Assembly (NCBI GenBank): GCA_037576215.1
Contig: JBANDB010000005.1
Coordinates: forward strand, 3,224,001 to 3,288,000
Direction: 5' to 3'
DNA: 64,000 bases
Source: Armillaria gallica
Taxonomy: Eukaryota; Basidiomycota; Agaricomycetes; Agaricales; Physalacriaceae
The position numbers were made by a program, and so were the translations under genes. Positions 11,810 to 24,127 of this stretch are shown in pieces (position 1 is the stretch's first letter; every line of letters starts with the position of its first letter). Under the pieces are notes generated by a model. That model saw only the letters and a program-made list of their open reading frames with translations, was not told the DNA's origin and did no database searches.

Positions 11810-14800
11810 TAGCTGGTCAGCTTTTGTTTGTGATCACAGTAGATTGATCATAATTGTAAGTGGCTGCTGATGTGTTTCACAGCAGGTGATGCATCCTCTC
11901 ACTGTGGATGACATGTCTTAGATGTATTTTTAGTGTATTATTACTTGAACTGACTCAAAGTCTATAGTTAGGACTAAACATGACTCTTAAACACATAGCA
12001 ATGACTTGTATTACCAATTAGATACAGTATATAAAGGACCATAGTTAGAGCAATAGCATCTCTTTCTTACTCCCACTTGTGTGATCTCACTTAGGACCTG
12101 TGTCAGGCCAGGGACTGTGCTACAGGGATAAGTTTGTCTTAGCTTCATTTGTCTTGCCTCCATCTTCTGTATATCTGTATTGCCTCTCTTCATAGTTATT
12201 GTAACCTACTCCATCATTGATACTACTATCATCAGACTATGCTTGACACCACAGATGTTCAGTTAAACATAGTCCATTAAGATAAAGGGAATACATACCA
12301 GAACTTAAAGCTCAGTAGCTCATTGCATTTCATGTACCACTTTACAATAATAGTGTCAAAACAGGGTTGAAGCTCACACATCATGACATGGGTATGATTT
12401 CTGACCATAAGGTGCATGCATGCCACCCCAGAATTTTGAGATGATACATTAAAACCTATGATTACAGGGCAGCCATATTGTAATAAGATACTGTAGCTGT
12501 AGCTCATATTAATGTATTATTTACCTTCTACTATAGGTGATTTCAAGTACACACTTTACCAGGCCTGGACCAAGGCTATAATTGTGTAACACATTATAGC
12601 CAAGCTCATCGCCTAGCACAGTGAGCATACTGTTGATGCTGTTAGCCATCAACTAAATTGAATGCACTGTGCATCAATTACTGTTTTCATCCTTCAGATC
12701 TGTTTGGATCTATAATCCTGCTTCTCATTCAATATTTGTTCTTTTTTTTAGATTTTTTGTCCATCAGCCTGTCTGGGTGCCTGGGACTTAGTGCTTCTTT
12801 AGGGATCCACTTATCAGACATGTGACTGAAGGGTTTCCAAGTCAAATATCTGTTTTTTCTGACAAAATTTGTCATTTTCTTGTATATGTTTTCCATTCTC
12901 CTTTTCTTTCAGGTAGGTATCAATTTTTATGTACATCTTTGCTTTCTCCAGAACATTGTTCCATCCTCTTACCTGTGCTTAGTGCTTACTTGAACCCATT
13001 AAACAGAAAACAATGCCACAGTTCTCTTTTTGGTCAGAAAATGCAAAAAGAATCACATACTCAGAATGAAATCTACTGAGCAGAATGCTACTACTAGGTA
13101 CCAATGCCTTCCGCTAACTCATTCTCAGGACACCAAGGTACATTCTCTGTAGAATTCTCCAATGCCCACCAGTGTTTATGTTTGCTCAGTTTCGTATACA
13201 CTATCATATGCCAGCCTGCTGCAGAGAGGTTACATGCTCCCCTGGAAATATATCCATGTGCCTCTCATCACTGAGAACAGGTGCATGGGCTCCATTTCTG
13301 TCATGCACAAATGACCTCCTTGTTTTGGCAGTGCACATGTGCATGGGCTTTGTTCGCAGCACTACTGTAATTAAGCAGAACTAAATCAAAATGATGGAGA
13401 TATTGTACCTGCATTCAGGTTCTCCACACCAATCATCCTCTGGCATGAGAGCACACAGGGCTCAATCCCATCTATTGTTCTTCTCCCATTGTTCAATGAA
13501 AGACAACACTGAGTTCCAAGCATATAATAGTTGTATCAAACAACAATGGTCCTGGCAGCCACAATTGGGTAAGAGAGTGTGTGATAATAAGTGATTAGGT
13601 GGCAGGAGCAGATCAACAAGATTATAGCGTGGGCAAGACATAACAACTGAAAATGATATTAGATCCATTACAGTTGGAAACAGCATGATTTTACTGGTTG
13701 GAAATGCAACAAAGAATAATGAAGTCACCAGTTGAGATGCACTGGCTGAAAATGAGCTGGTGCCAACAGTGTCATAGTTCTGATAGTACAGTGTGAATGC
13801 TGTACACATCAAGCAGTAAGACTGTCAATGGAAGAGCAGGTAAAAAAAACAGTAGAATTTGGAAAGGGTTCATTGGCCATGGTTGTTGTTGGCAGCATTC
13901 AAGATGACAATGAAGACACCTTGATTGATGTTTGGGAAATGCTGGATTTCCTTTTCAGACTCAAAGATCTCAGAATGGAAAGACCAAATATTTTCTGCTA
14001 GGCATTCTGTGCATTTAGGCATGTTATAAACCATCAAAATATGTCTTGGCATATTGCTTGCAGCTCCATGTTGAATTCTATCCCAACATGGCAAATATAG
14101 AGTTTTGGTCTAACAACTTATTCCCAGACCCAAGATCATCCAACTTGTGCATTAATGTAAGACCACTCTCACATATCTCGGTGTACCAAAAAAATGTGGG
14201 ATCAGATAATTGAGTTGCTTTATCACTAAATCAACAATTTAAGACCTCTACTGATATCAATGGGTTGGTAGCCCTGGGAGAGTTGTTGCTTTCAGAGATT
14301 ATGGAGATATCTTCTTGTGTCAGGAATTAGTTATTGCAATGGGAAATTTGTGCAGATAAGTACAGTTAGATATTCAGCATATGTATATATGATACATATA
14401 TCTTCCATAAGCATTGACAAGTTGCTTAACGATGAGCAGAACAGTAGGAAACTGGATGATCATGCCAACAATGCTTGCTATATAAGTATATCCACAATGA
14501 TGGCAGAGTGGTATGGAATACAGATATAGAAACAGATTTGGAATAAAGGGTCTGAATTGCTCATGTTCCAATAGTGCATAGCAGGTGAGCAGGTGCTGGT
14601 TGGGTGCGGGATGTTTCTGTTGAGAATTATGAAAAAAGCAGCAAGAGAAAAAGGGGGTACCGGGGAGCATTTGAGCTCTAGCATAAAGCATAAATTACTA
14701 GGTAATAAGAAAAAATAAGGCATACCTAATCAATTGTCCAGTATTGTAGCTAGACATGATATAGGATAAGCCCCACAGGCACTGGGCAACCAAGAATCTG

Positions 14801-15464
14801 GGCCCAAAGTATGCCTGGGTTTGGAAGTGTCCTATATAAGTATATCCAAAGCTTTCAAGGCAGGAGGAAACAAGCCAGGACAGAAGGAAGAGGAGGAGAA
14901 TGGAGGCAATGGAGGAGAATGTGAACATGTCACATTGTCACACCCCAGAACATGGTGCGGGAATATATAACATGATTCTGAAAACCCTGATCAAAAATGC
15001 ATAAAAATAGACCTCTCAGGAATGAGAAGTATTGAGTGAACCAAAAATCCATAGGGAATTGCAGGAACCGAACAAAAAGAAGCTGAAAGCACAAAAGAAA
15101 AGCAGTGCACTTGACCCAAAAGGGATGTGCAGTGAGTGCACAACAACCCAACAGTGAGCCCTCGAGATGAATCATAGTGATTTTAATGAATTACTTGGAA
15201 CTGTGATTACAGGAAATATTACAATACATGTGCCCTATGGTTATAGTCTTATTATGTATTAGAAGGTATATATGGCCTGTGCATGCATCAACCTGGCTCA
15301 GACAAAGTCTGACAAGTCAGATAACTGACAGCTTGTGGAAGATGGCACTATCATTGTGTGGATAGTCTTGAAACTGGATAAATACAAGTGATATTGCTTC
15401 CAATGACAGGAAGATGGATGGAATGGCCAATATATTGAGCCAACTAATTTGAACATTATGAAGG
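11810..15464. other. AT-rich region with only short frames
   Basis: Open frames here are short (for example 13462-13812 and 14374-14723 on the minus strand) and mostly hydrophobic. None shows a domain I recognise. Some could be decayed exons of the F-box-like gene ending at 15930, which lies on the same strand, but no splice-consistent reading was found. Confidence 0.4.
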
Positions 15465-15930
15465 TCAAGGCAGCAAAGCTTTGACGACTGGAAACCATGA
15501 ACAATTGAGTTCAGAAATTGGTGCTTGAATACTCACAGACACATTCATGCAAGCCAGTTGAAGATATGGAAAGATGTCTTGATAGTCACTGATCTGGAGA
15601 CCTTGTAATCCAGACAGGTTCTTCAGCATGCAAGAGAAATCAATGTGCCATGCCAGGAAATGACATGAACCATTGATGGGATGCTGCTGAATAGTGAGAT
15701 TTTTCACTCTGGCATTGCATCTAGCACCATTAGTAAACTGAGGACCAAGCAGCTCTGGCCACCAGTATGTCACCTCAAATAAGACTTCATAGCTGAAGTA
15801 TGACAAGTCCCTGCAGCATAGTGCAATATTTTGAAGGGCCTGTCAATCAACAGGCAGATCCACATCAAAATTTGGAATGATTTTCATCCATGTCAAGTGG
15901 AAGATAAGATACTAACATGTCTTTCGGTAT
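15465..15930 (-). pseudogene. F-box-like protein N-terminal fragment
   Basis: The minus-strand frame begins near 15930 with a stretch containing QALQNIALCCRDLSYFSYEV, the pattern 'ALxNIALCCRDL' seen after the F-box helix in many fungal F-box proteins that recruit substrates to SCF ubiquitin ligases. It continues through VKNLTIQQHPI and MLKNLSGLQGLQIS, which look like leucine-rich repeats. A stop lies between the PVD and QAL residues near 15840, so the gene is broken or spliced. Confidence 0.4.
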
Positions 15931-16251
15931 ATATAATATTTATCAATTACATGATTTATGACACACTTGTTTCACTTGTCTATGTATAGATCAGTCCACA
16001 GGGACCTACAGGTTTCTCAGTTTCAGTATTGGAATCACACACTTAAATGCTATCTTACAAACCTGTACACAAAAAACTATCTAAATGTTTTACTTGAGGA
16101 ATGTAGTAGTACAAAAGGAAACCATATATGTAAGGAATGAGGACACTGATATACGGTTGTTTTCTCTGCTGTCAGTATTTCCCAGTGCCGGTCTATCTAT
16201 GGTCCAAATACACGGACTTGTATGTGCTGTGGCTTGCCAGCGGCCAGCCTT

Positions 16252-16479
16252 TCAAGTACCAGTGTAATGATACTTACACGGACTCACACTGATGTTCACA
16301 GCACATGACTGAAACCAGTCAAAACCTAGAACAACAACATTGGTAGGGAGAACCTCCTTCACCTCTAATTCCAGTGTACAAGAATAGACGAACAAACCCC
16401 TACCGACATGTACCTTAGACAGCCTCCCACCATGAACGTGTACAACAGCAGAATAGCGAGAAGTTGGCCATTCCAGCAT
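16252..16479 (-). pseudogene. Fragment resembling a retroviral-type protease fold
   Basis: A 75-residue minus-strand frame contains VLPTNVVVLGFDWFQSC, close to the 'DVxLGxDWL' strand of gag-pol aspartic proteases and of several expanded fungal repeat proteins. A good splice donor (GTAAGTATC) follows at about 16277, so it may be one exon. The catalytic DTG motif is not visible. Confidence 0.3.
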
Positions 16480-17221
16480 GATGGTACAGCTATATCACTT
16501 GTTTGCTATGATACATGATGTTAATGTTGCCATAAAGAAATACAATGCCGTCAGGCACTAATTTACAGTTAAAATAGACAGCCAAGTCAATGGTTAATGG
16601 CACAGCATCAGCACCTGCGACCGCAGACTATTACAATATCTCACACCACATACCACATAGGGGGCACTTAAGTTGGCTGACAGAATGCAGCGCAGGGCCA
16701 AATGGAAGCACAATAGGGTGCTATCTATAACCCACTACCAAGGTAGTGGGAATCACATGATGACAGTACTGATTATATCTGACCCCACGGAACCTAATTA
16801 GGATAGCGATTCTTCCTTCCGTTCCCCCATCTTTTTGTACGCCTTTTCTTCTTCCATCTTTTCTGCTATCCGTATTCCAACCAATCAACGTGCTTTTGAT
16901 CCTGTCTTTTCTGTCTGATTCGGACTGAGTGTTCAGTCTCTGTGAGACCACCCTTTCAGCAACCAGCTTACACAGTTGTTTTCTACTAAGAAAATGAGCA
17001 TTCACATTGAGTACAAAGGGTCATAGCACTGACCAAGATAAGTCCAGTCGCTCGCCTCTTTGTTCAGCTGTTCCATTTTCTGTTTATGATTTTTCCCTTG
17101 TTTTGAGAGGACTGTGGCTGCAGCATGATCCCCATGACTATATGCCTCACGCCTTTCGCTCTTGCATCTTGCTATTTCATTACTTTCCTCATTGGCACGT
17201 GTATGAAGGCCGATGTAGTAT
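16480..17221. other. Transition zone, no gene recognised
   Basis: Base composition changes here from the CpG-poor left zone to the higher-GC centre. CCGTTCCCCC and other C-rich patches occur near 16820. No supported coding region was seen. Confidence 0.4.
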
Positions 17222-17815
17222 TCATTTGGCTGGTCTTGCTGGTTGATGTCCTATTTCAAAAATTTCAGCGAGTGGGAAGTACTGTGAAAGAAACTGTGAT
17301 ACCTCGTGTTTTGGTGGTCCATGTGATGGTGGTGTATACGGTGATGATCGATGACATTGTGATGGAGGGGGTGGATGAGGAGGTGATTGAGATACCGGTT
17401 GATGTTGCTCTGGCTGATGAACCAGAGGGGTACATGGTGATGATTGATAACTTTGTGATGGAGGGGGTGGTTGAGATACCAGTTGATGTTGCTCTGGCTG
17501 ATGAACCGGCGGCAGAGGAGTATATGGTGATGATTGATAACTTTGTGATGGAGGCGGTAGACAAGGAGGTGGCTGATATACTGGTCGATGTTGCTCTGGC
17601 TGATGAAGCAGAGGGGTATATGGTGATGGTCGATAACTTTGTGATGGAGGCGGTGGACGAGGAGGTGGCTGATATACCGGTCGATGTTGCTGTGGCTGGT
17701 AAACCGGAAGGGTATACTGTTCAGACCTGCTGCATTCTTGGGATAATTCAGCCCAAAAAAACCAGGCAATCATCAGCAAGATCGCAGCATCGAGAACCCC
17801 CATCAAGGTAGGCAT
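17222..17815 (-). CDS. Proline-rich repeat protein with an N-terminal membrane anchor
   Basis: A 197-codon minus-strand frame starts MPTLMGVLDAAILLMIAWFF, a hydrophobic segment that would act as a signal anchor. The rest is low-complexity Pro/Gln/Ser, with four copies of a roughly 30-residue unit built on YQPPP, PPPPSQSY and SPYTPL and linked by HQPEQH. The repeats are tandem at DNA level, with units of about 84-99 bp between 17330 and 17720. The opposite strand and a third frame are also open because the units carry no stops, but only this frame gives a plausible protein. There is no catalytic domain. A cell-wall or membrane-associated role is a guess. Additional exons may exist. Confidence 0.5.
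   Translation of the reverse strand: MPTLMGVLDAAILLMIAWFFWAELSQECSRSEQYTLPVYQPQQHRPVYQPPPRPPPPSQSYRPSPYTPLLHQPEQHRPVYQPPPCLPPPSQSYQSSPYTPLPPVHQPEQHQLVSQPPPPSQSYQSSPCTPLVHQPEQHQPVSQSPPHPPPPSQCHRSSPYTPPSHGPPKHEVSQFLSQYFPLAEIFEIGHQPARPAK
17330..17720. repeat. Tandem minisatellite, units of about 84-99 bp
   Basis: TGATGATTGATAACTTTGTG and GATGTTGCTCTGGCTGATGA recur four times with small differences. One unit is shorter by about 15 bp. The array lies inside the proline-rich coding frame, and unit length is a multiple of three. Confidence 0.8.
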
Positions 17816-17834
17816 ACTGGTGCAGTGGAGTTAG

Positions 17835-18190
17835 ATGGTCTAAGTGAAACTATCGAGACAAGAATAGTGATGGTAACAAGTATTCAAATGGAACCAATGA
17901 ATGAAATTTAAGATATGATACAGCAAATGCTTGTTCTTGGGTTGGGGGGGAACTCTCAGATTTGAGATAACTAAGGGTTGAACAGAGGGGAGACCAGCAA
18001 TGAGAACAGGTTCCAGGATGAATATCAGGATGAAGAGATGCCGGAAGCTCAAACTTGTAGCTGTGGAAGCCGAGAACTCAGTTGTTTGGGAAACCTGGAA
18101 TCTGAGCAGCTTAAAGACGTGGCTGCAATGACAGATCAGGCGCTACCAGATTGGATTGCTGGTGAAATTGTTGGCTCTGCCTTGTGATCC
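17835..18190 (-). repeat. Inverted copy of the DIRS-associated terminal repeat
   Basis: Reverse-complemented, this stretch aligns along most of its length with 30690-31045. Shared blocks include AGCTGCTCAGATT, AACAACTGAGTTCT, AGTTTGAGCTTCC, CATTGCTGGTCTCCC and CCATTTGAATACTT. Similarity by eye is about three quarters. It is probably a solo terminal repeat of the same element family that sits at 26-31 kb. Confidence 0.65.
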
Positions 18191-19311
18191 TTTGGAATTT
18201 TCCATCTATTGACATTGTACACATATCTATGGAGATGCAAACCCTGCAGTAGAGAGTTAATGCAGCTGCAGAAGTTGCTAGCATGCTGCAAAGGATGCAC
18301 TCCCGAGTTTAAGGGATTATTGTGTGGACAACATTGCCAACATCATTACCACCACCATCATCTCTAACAGTTGCCGATGCCACGACTCGCTCAGTCTCTA
18401 TTAATCCTTCTTTGAATCGACTACTGCTGCCTGCTACTCTATTTACGTCTGATCTGACGACTACGCTGCTTTGCAGTGATAAAAATAAAAATAAAATAAA
18501 ACACAGGCTGATTGTCTGCCTGATTGCCCCCCTCGAAGGCTCCATCCTTCGTGATTTAACATCTACGTGTGCTCTGCACCGATTGCCATCCCTGCGTTCC
18601 TCAGGATTATTGTGGAACGTTGATCTTCCCCGGCGCCTAGTCGAATATCCCCAAATTTCTGCGAGGATAATTTCTGAGGCGCTGTCAAGTCGGCAACTGT
18701 ACAGTACACCGGCCATTGCCGAACTTCCTTTCTGAGCGTACATCATCGCCTCCAGAACAACGTGTCAATTCACCTCTTCGGAGAGTATGGCTTCGCTCTG
18801 AGCGTTGAAAATTATTTACAGGCTACCGATGTATCGACCCCGGATCCCGAAGGCCTCTAATCGGACCCTAGGATAGGGAAAGGCCCCGGAGCCGGTAGCT
18901 CTGAAAATGCAGAATTATCTTGACGTGACGACGCCAAAACTCTGAGATGCAATTGTCTTGATTGTATTGTCGATGCACAAGTTAGCGGTCGAACGACCAA
19001 GATGGACTACACCCACTACCGGACGTGAAAATAGACTGTCTCACATATGTATGGCAGACGTCGAGACCCTCGAGGTGACCGCGAAACATTGCTACCGAGT
19101 GTTGAAAAATGTGTACAAGGTACCGATATACCGACCTTAAGGAGGGACTGCAGATGGCAGTCCTGGAGGCCTTCAACTGGACGCTAGGTTCTACCCAGCA
19201 ACTTATTGTTGACCGTGAGCTCGGCCTAGGGTTCGGTTGGAGGTATCAGTGGATAATTAAGTATGTGATTGTGATACTAGAGCGTTAGTGTACCAATCAT
19301 GTATTATCTAC
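18191..19311. other. Moderate-GC region, no gene assigned
   Basis: The interval 18309-18746 is open on both strands, so neither frame can be trusted. A KNKNKIK-coding A-rich patch sits at 18480. No domain was recognised. CpG frequency is high, in contrast to the flanks. Confidence 0.4.
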
Positions 19312-20160
19312 GCCCGGCGTTCACAGTAGTGGGACTGTGCCGTGTAATACTACCTACCTACCTACCTACCTGAATAGAGAAGGGTGGACTTGGGTGGGTG
19401 TGTCAGGAGAAGTAGTAAGCAGTGAAGAGGTGACGCAGTGATTTAGATGAAGAGAGCGAAGGGAGAACAAAGCGAAGATAATTTTTGCACGGAATATCAG
19501 CGCAAGATGATACGCGGTGTTGTTTGGCATCCTCCGTCGAGCCAAGCATCTGGGAAAACGTGACACTTCCTCCCACAACCTGTCTGCCCACAGACATTCC
19601 TCAGCCTAGCCTCTTTAGGACGAGCTTCTATCAGCTAGCAAGTCTTATGCGTGGCATTCCAACTTCGTAGACTGAGACTCGCAACTTGAAAGTCGCCTTC
19701 TGACCGTGTTAATGGCGTCCGATGTACGATTGTTGGGTATGCATCCGTTCTCATCTTCTATGGGCATCTTCTTGTACAGTTCATAACAGCTGTCGGTATT
19801 TTCATCGAGGAAAAAGTCGCCAAGAAGCTAGATGATCACATTCCAGCAACTCCGAGGGAGAAGCGCATTTACAGTGGCGGATTCCTTTGACTATTCAGAA
19901 GCCCCGTAAGCAGAGTAAGGCGCTGCTAACAGTAGTACGGGAACCTTGTGGTCAAGTCTTTGGGAAGAGAAAATGCTTTCGCAGGCGAGCTTCTCTGTGG
20001 CTTCAGCTACTCAAAAACCAGTCAAACTCCACTACCAATTCAGCAGATCACCTGTGTAGGACTCAGAGCTGCCCAAAGACATAAGAAAGAGAAAGAGGCG
20101 ACCCGAGGTAGGTAGGTAGGTAGTATTACACGGCAGTGTCCACACAGTGAACGTCGGTCC
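19312..20160. mobile_element. TIR element with (CTAC)n-containing termini
   Basis: The left end (19312-19371) and the reverse complement of the right end (20106-20160) share CGTTCAC, then TGCCGTGTAATACTACCTAC and four CTAC units. This gives arms of about 55 bp with a few mismatches. The interior, about 740 bp, has only short frames and no transposase signature. No target duplication could be fixed. A non-autonomous DNA transposon is the likely identity. Confidence 0.65.
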
Positions 20161-20884
20161 CAGACATTACGAGGATGGTAAGTCGTGAGGATGATCGTCG
20201 TCGTGATACAGGAAGAAGTTCAAAATTCAGAGAGATCCTGCGAATGGCCATGCTAGCTATCGCAGGGAAACTCCGATCCGAAACCCCGATCACCCTTCTC
20301 CCACCGTAATCGAGAAATCCTCATCCATTGTCTATTCACCTAACAAAGGCTTACATGCATGCTACAGAAACCCTTTCCCTCGTCAATGTTAAGGGCAATT
20401 TCGAATTCTGGATACGGAGTCCTGCAAGGGTAGTGGCTCCTCATCAACAGGATGGGAGAAAGGGAGACGTAGATTCGGCATCGTGTAGGTGGAAGAGTGC
20501 GATCCCCTGACCATGATCTAGCGGTATTGGTATTGGTATCGGTACCGGCACAGTGCTATGCTGCTATAACGTTGGATGGGGACCCTTCAAGGACCATGCT
20601 GACAGTATACTTGTCTTTCTTATCTGAACTTTCTTTTCAGTTCATCTCGTGCGGTGGGAGCTCTTAGCTAGAGTCATTCCCTCGAGTGACTTCTTGCTGA
20701 TTCTCCAGAGGCTAGAGCAAGCTTGACGGGTGGTACGTAGAACTCGCTCACCATCATTTGACAGAGTGCGCTAACGGACTCCGGAGCGCGTGGATCGACG
20801 ATAGAGAATGTTATTTAAGATGGACACGTCGTGTCATGGAATAGTTGCGAGACCAACACGAAGGAAACAGACCATTCACATGTC
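20161..20884. other. Non-coding interval between TIR element and hydrolase-lectin gene
   Basis: A GGTATTGGTATTGGTATCGG short tandem repeat lies at 20522-20541. Otherwise no gene or repeat was recognised. Part may be 3' flank of the minus-strand gene that ends near 20885. Confidence 0.4.
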
Positions 20885-23176
20885 ATATAGTCGGAGAAAG
20901 AGAAGATCTGAACATAATGTGATCTGGATAGCGAAATAAAGCGGGGTTCCATCGTAAACAAATTCAGGACACATCTGCTATTGCATCATAAGCAATCAAA
21001 GTTCACTGACAGAAACCGAAACATACCCGTGCAGCAAATGTTGCCATTTGTTAAACGAGCATTGCCAACAGAGGCTCCGCCCACCCGGGAGGCGCCATCC
21101 TTCACCATCTCCAGGACAGAATTATCGGCAGTTTGATAATAAAGCCTCAGATTCATCCCATTACTCCACTGAGCCGCAGCGAACTGAGTGCCGGGCTTAA
21201 GACCTCCGACGACCTTGTTGACGGGTCCCTAGGAGCCTGTATTCTTCGTTCCGACCATCTGGTTTTCCAGGTTGCGTCAGTACACATGCAATTCAGCGCC
21301 CCGTCACTCGTGCCATAGCCAAGGGCGCTAATAGGGACACATCCCGAGGCTTTCCCAAAGTCCAGTTTACCTGTAATGCAGTTAGGCGAGCAAATCAAAA
21401 GTTTAATACCGACCACTGACCTGAGAATCATCCACTGTTGTCGTTTAGGCAATACTCTTTGATGGAAAGGTCGTCAGTCTGATAGTAGACACGAAGCTAG
21501 AGACCGTTCCACGAGTAGGCCACCGCCGCGAGACTTGAGCCACTGAGAGAGACCGGAAGGGTCGCTCCCCTGAACCAATAATCGTCGTTGCATAATTCCT
21601 TGATCGCATCGGAAACCAATTCTGGTTTCGATAGATTAGATCACGACGAGTCAATGTTCAGCAACCTTACCTTGACAGTACACGCGAATGTGGACACCTC
21701 CCTGGTCATCGCCATACTGGATAGCTGCGATCGACGCATTGGTGGCTGCTTGGATCTTCATTCCTCCCAGCTCGCCGGGGAACCATCTTCCTTTATCGGC
21801 CAAGTAGTAGTATTCCTGAAGGACGTATTGCTCGTCGAGGTAGTAGATGTGAACCTATTGATGCACTATTAGTGGATTTGCGCGCTTTATGGAGTAGATT
21901 TGGTACACCGACCTCTTTTCCGGCGTTGAAGTTGATAGCAGCCAACGGCGTTGAAGATGGGATCCTTGCTGGGCCCGTGACCCCACAACCCGTCCAGATG
22001 CTCACTCTGAAGTATACCACCGCCGGGCTGCTGGTAGAACATGCGAATGTGCCACACCCTCAGAGTAGTGACAGCGACAGCGCTCCAGGGAACGATATTC
22101 TGCAAACCATTGATCGTAATCGGGTAATTCCGCCAGCAGCTAGTCTTGCATTCAATCGCAGTGGATGAGAACCACCAGTCGGTCTTGAAGTTCCACAGTC
22201 TCCTATTCTCGATCACCTTGCGCCTCTCGTTCTTGAACGTAAAGAGTGTCGCCAGTGTTTGATGGGCATTCGCAGACTCCAGCGTGGGAGCGTGAGTCCA
22301 CGCCTGGTAGTTGGCCGGTGAGTTTGCAAAGACAGCTAATGAACCTTAGCACAGACATCCGCTGTAACATCTATGCTCCTATGAAGGAGTCGACCCGGGG
22401 TACGGAGGTGGCCAGCTGAGAACGAATCCTCCAGGAAATGATCAGCGAACGCGTTCATTGAGCACGCACCATCCAAATCCCCACTGATTGCCTTCTGAAT
22501 TGCAAGCTGCATGCCCAGCATTGTATGCGGTGCGCGCATCCACTCCAAAGTGGTCCCAGTTGATCTGCGCGAGCCCAAAATATGTGGGTATGTCGCTCCG
22601 GCAAAGAATGATCCATTGCAAGTATATGCTCACGTCGGGAACCTTGGCGTAGACGACAGATGGGTCCTGACGGTTCGCGAGAGCGGCGTTAACTGCATCG
22701 ACCTCCGCCTGCAACACGGCGAGGATGTCCATCGCTTCCTTTGGCAGGCGGGGGCCGCCATCAGCAAGCGTGTTATACGCTTGTACGAAGCACGCAGATC
22801 GGTCCTGGTCATTCTTGCCGTCGCTGATAGGGTCGTAGATCCCATAAAAGACCCCGGCAAGGCCGTTGATTTGGCCGTAGGTCAGACTAAGCTGGTCTTT
22901 GAGCCGGAACCTGTAGTCAGAAGCGGCAACCTTCCCGTCATTCGCGAGGGTTAGAGTGATCGCGTCTCCAATGAAGCAGTGTTCTGCGTATTCAAAACCT
23001 TGAAAACGTGTCAGCGATCATTCGGCCGGTGGAAGAAAGCGCTCACCAAGCTTGCCCTTTTTGGGTGCTTTGTTTCGGTTCGCAACGGGGACTACTGTAC
23101 GACCAAAGACAAGGTCCTTCGAGTCAATGTGCTCGGTGACAGCGCGAGCATCGGGTACAGAGGGATCTGAGGACAT
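20885..23176 (-). pseudogene. Zinc phospholipase C-like hydrolase fused to an Aleuria-type fucose-lectin propeller, disrupted
   Basis: Start at 23176 (MSSDPSVPDARAV). The N-terminal half contains EHCFIGDA, DWGQ-like YGQINGLAG, then NWDHFGVDARTAYNAGH and FADHFLEDSFSAGH. The last has the H-x3-D-x5-H spacing of the zinc ligands of bacterial phosphatidylcholine-specific phospholipase C. The C-terminal half repeats lectin-blade signatures, for example IRMFYQQPGGGIL, VHIYYLDEQYVLQEYYYL and MNLRLYYQTADNSVLEM, typical of six-bladed fucose-binding propellers. Likely introns are about 45-70 nt, including ones starting near 23047, 22644 and 21934. Damage includes loss of two bases near 22512 inside the first ligand cluster, a further shift near 21950, and stops at 21497-21499, 21428-21430, 21277-21279 and 21229-21231. 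If once active, it would have been a sugar-targeted lipase or defence lectin; that role is inference. Confidence 0.65.
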
Positions 23177-24127
23177 GGTGATCGATTTCGGGATCTAAGT
23201 GCTTGTTAGGTAGTAGATGCAAGTCTTCCAAGCGTCGATGACCGGGTTTGTCCGGAAGCCCTTTTAAACAAATGTGGTTTGGTGGGAGGTAAGTGTCGAA
23301 ATCAATGAAGATAATACAGCGCGCATTCATGTATATCTGAGGAAGTCTGTACTTTCGTCTCTTAACCAGCGTCATAATGACGGCTTGGCAGGTTCGAGGA
23401 GGAAGGTGCTCTGCCTCGTGGTCGAAGCCGAAGTCGTAGCTTTGCAGATACTGGCCTATGTGATGTCATGAATTATTCCTGTTAGGTTCTTCAGAATTAT
23501 CAGATGGTATGCATCTTTGGAGCTATGTTATAGGCGGCGAAGTGAGAAAATGGTACAATGACGATGTGTTGCATTCAGCAAGAAAAGACCAGACCACCGA
23601 TCGCCGATTTCAGATGCTGGGAGTCCGGCGTTTGATTCTTATCTGTGATGCTTCTCGCATGGGGGCCAATCAGTCTGTGAGCGTGAACGCTCGCGGGCCT
23701 TCGACATATGTATTGAAGCAAGGAACTTTGGAGGGAAGCGTTGGAATGCGGAGGTGGTCAAAACATTTATCAGAAGGCCGATCATGTACATGGATGGTTG
23801 GCGTGCAAGAAGCGGAGGCGAGATTTCATGAAGTGTCTTTGAGAGCTCTATATCAAGAAACGGGGACGCGTGAGGGCACAGAGTTACGGGGTTCGTCAAC
23901 AATCCTTGGCATTATGAACTGCAGGTGAAGGTAGTGTCAATACGAGTTTAGTGGGGTGAGGATCATGGACGTACAAAAGAGTCTTAGGGCCGAGAGAGTC
24001 GCTTGCGACACGATTGACGAAGCCGAATGCAACACGCCCCTCAGGATGAGATGTGCACCTAGCACCCTCAGCCTTCCTCCCTCCAGAGTCCACGGCGACC
24101 CGAAGTCGCGGAAACATCTCTCGCTTC
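23177..24127. other. Interval upstream of the hydrolase-lectin gene
   Basis: It should hold the promoter of the minus-strand gene starting at 23176. The open frames here (for example 23509-23928 plus) show no recognised domain and are contradicted by open frames on the other strand. Confidence 0.35.

Noticed and set aside
17125..17811. Plus-strand 228-codon acidic repeat frame across the minisatellite
   Set aside because: Tandem units without stops leave several frames open. The minus-strand frame with an anchor and Pro-rich repeats is the more natural protein.
18309..18746. Open frames on both strands of similar length
   Set aside because: Neither shows a domain, splice context or codon pattern that favours it.
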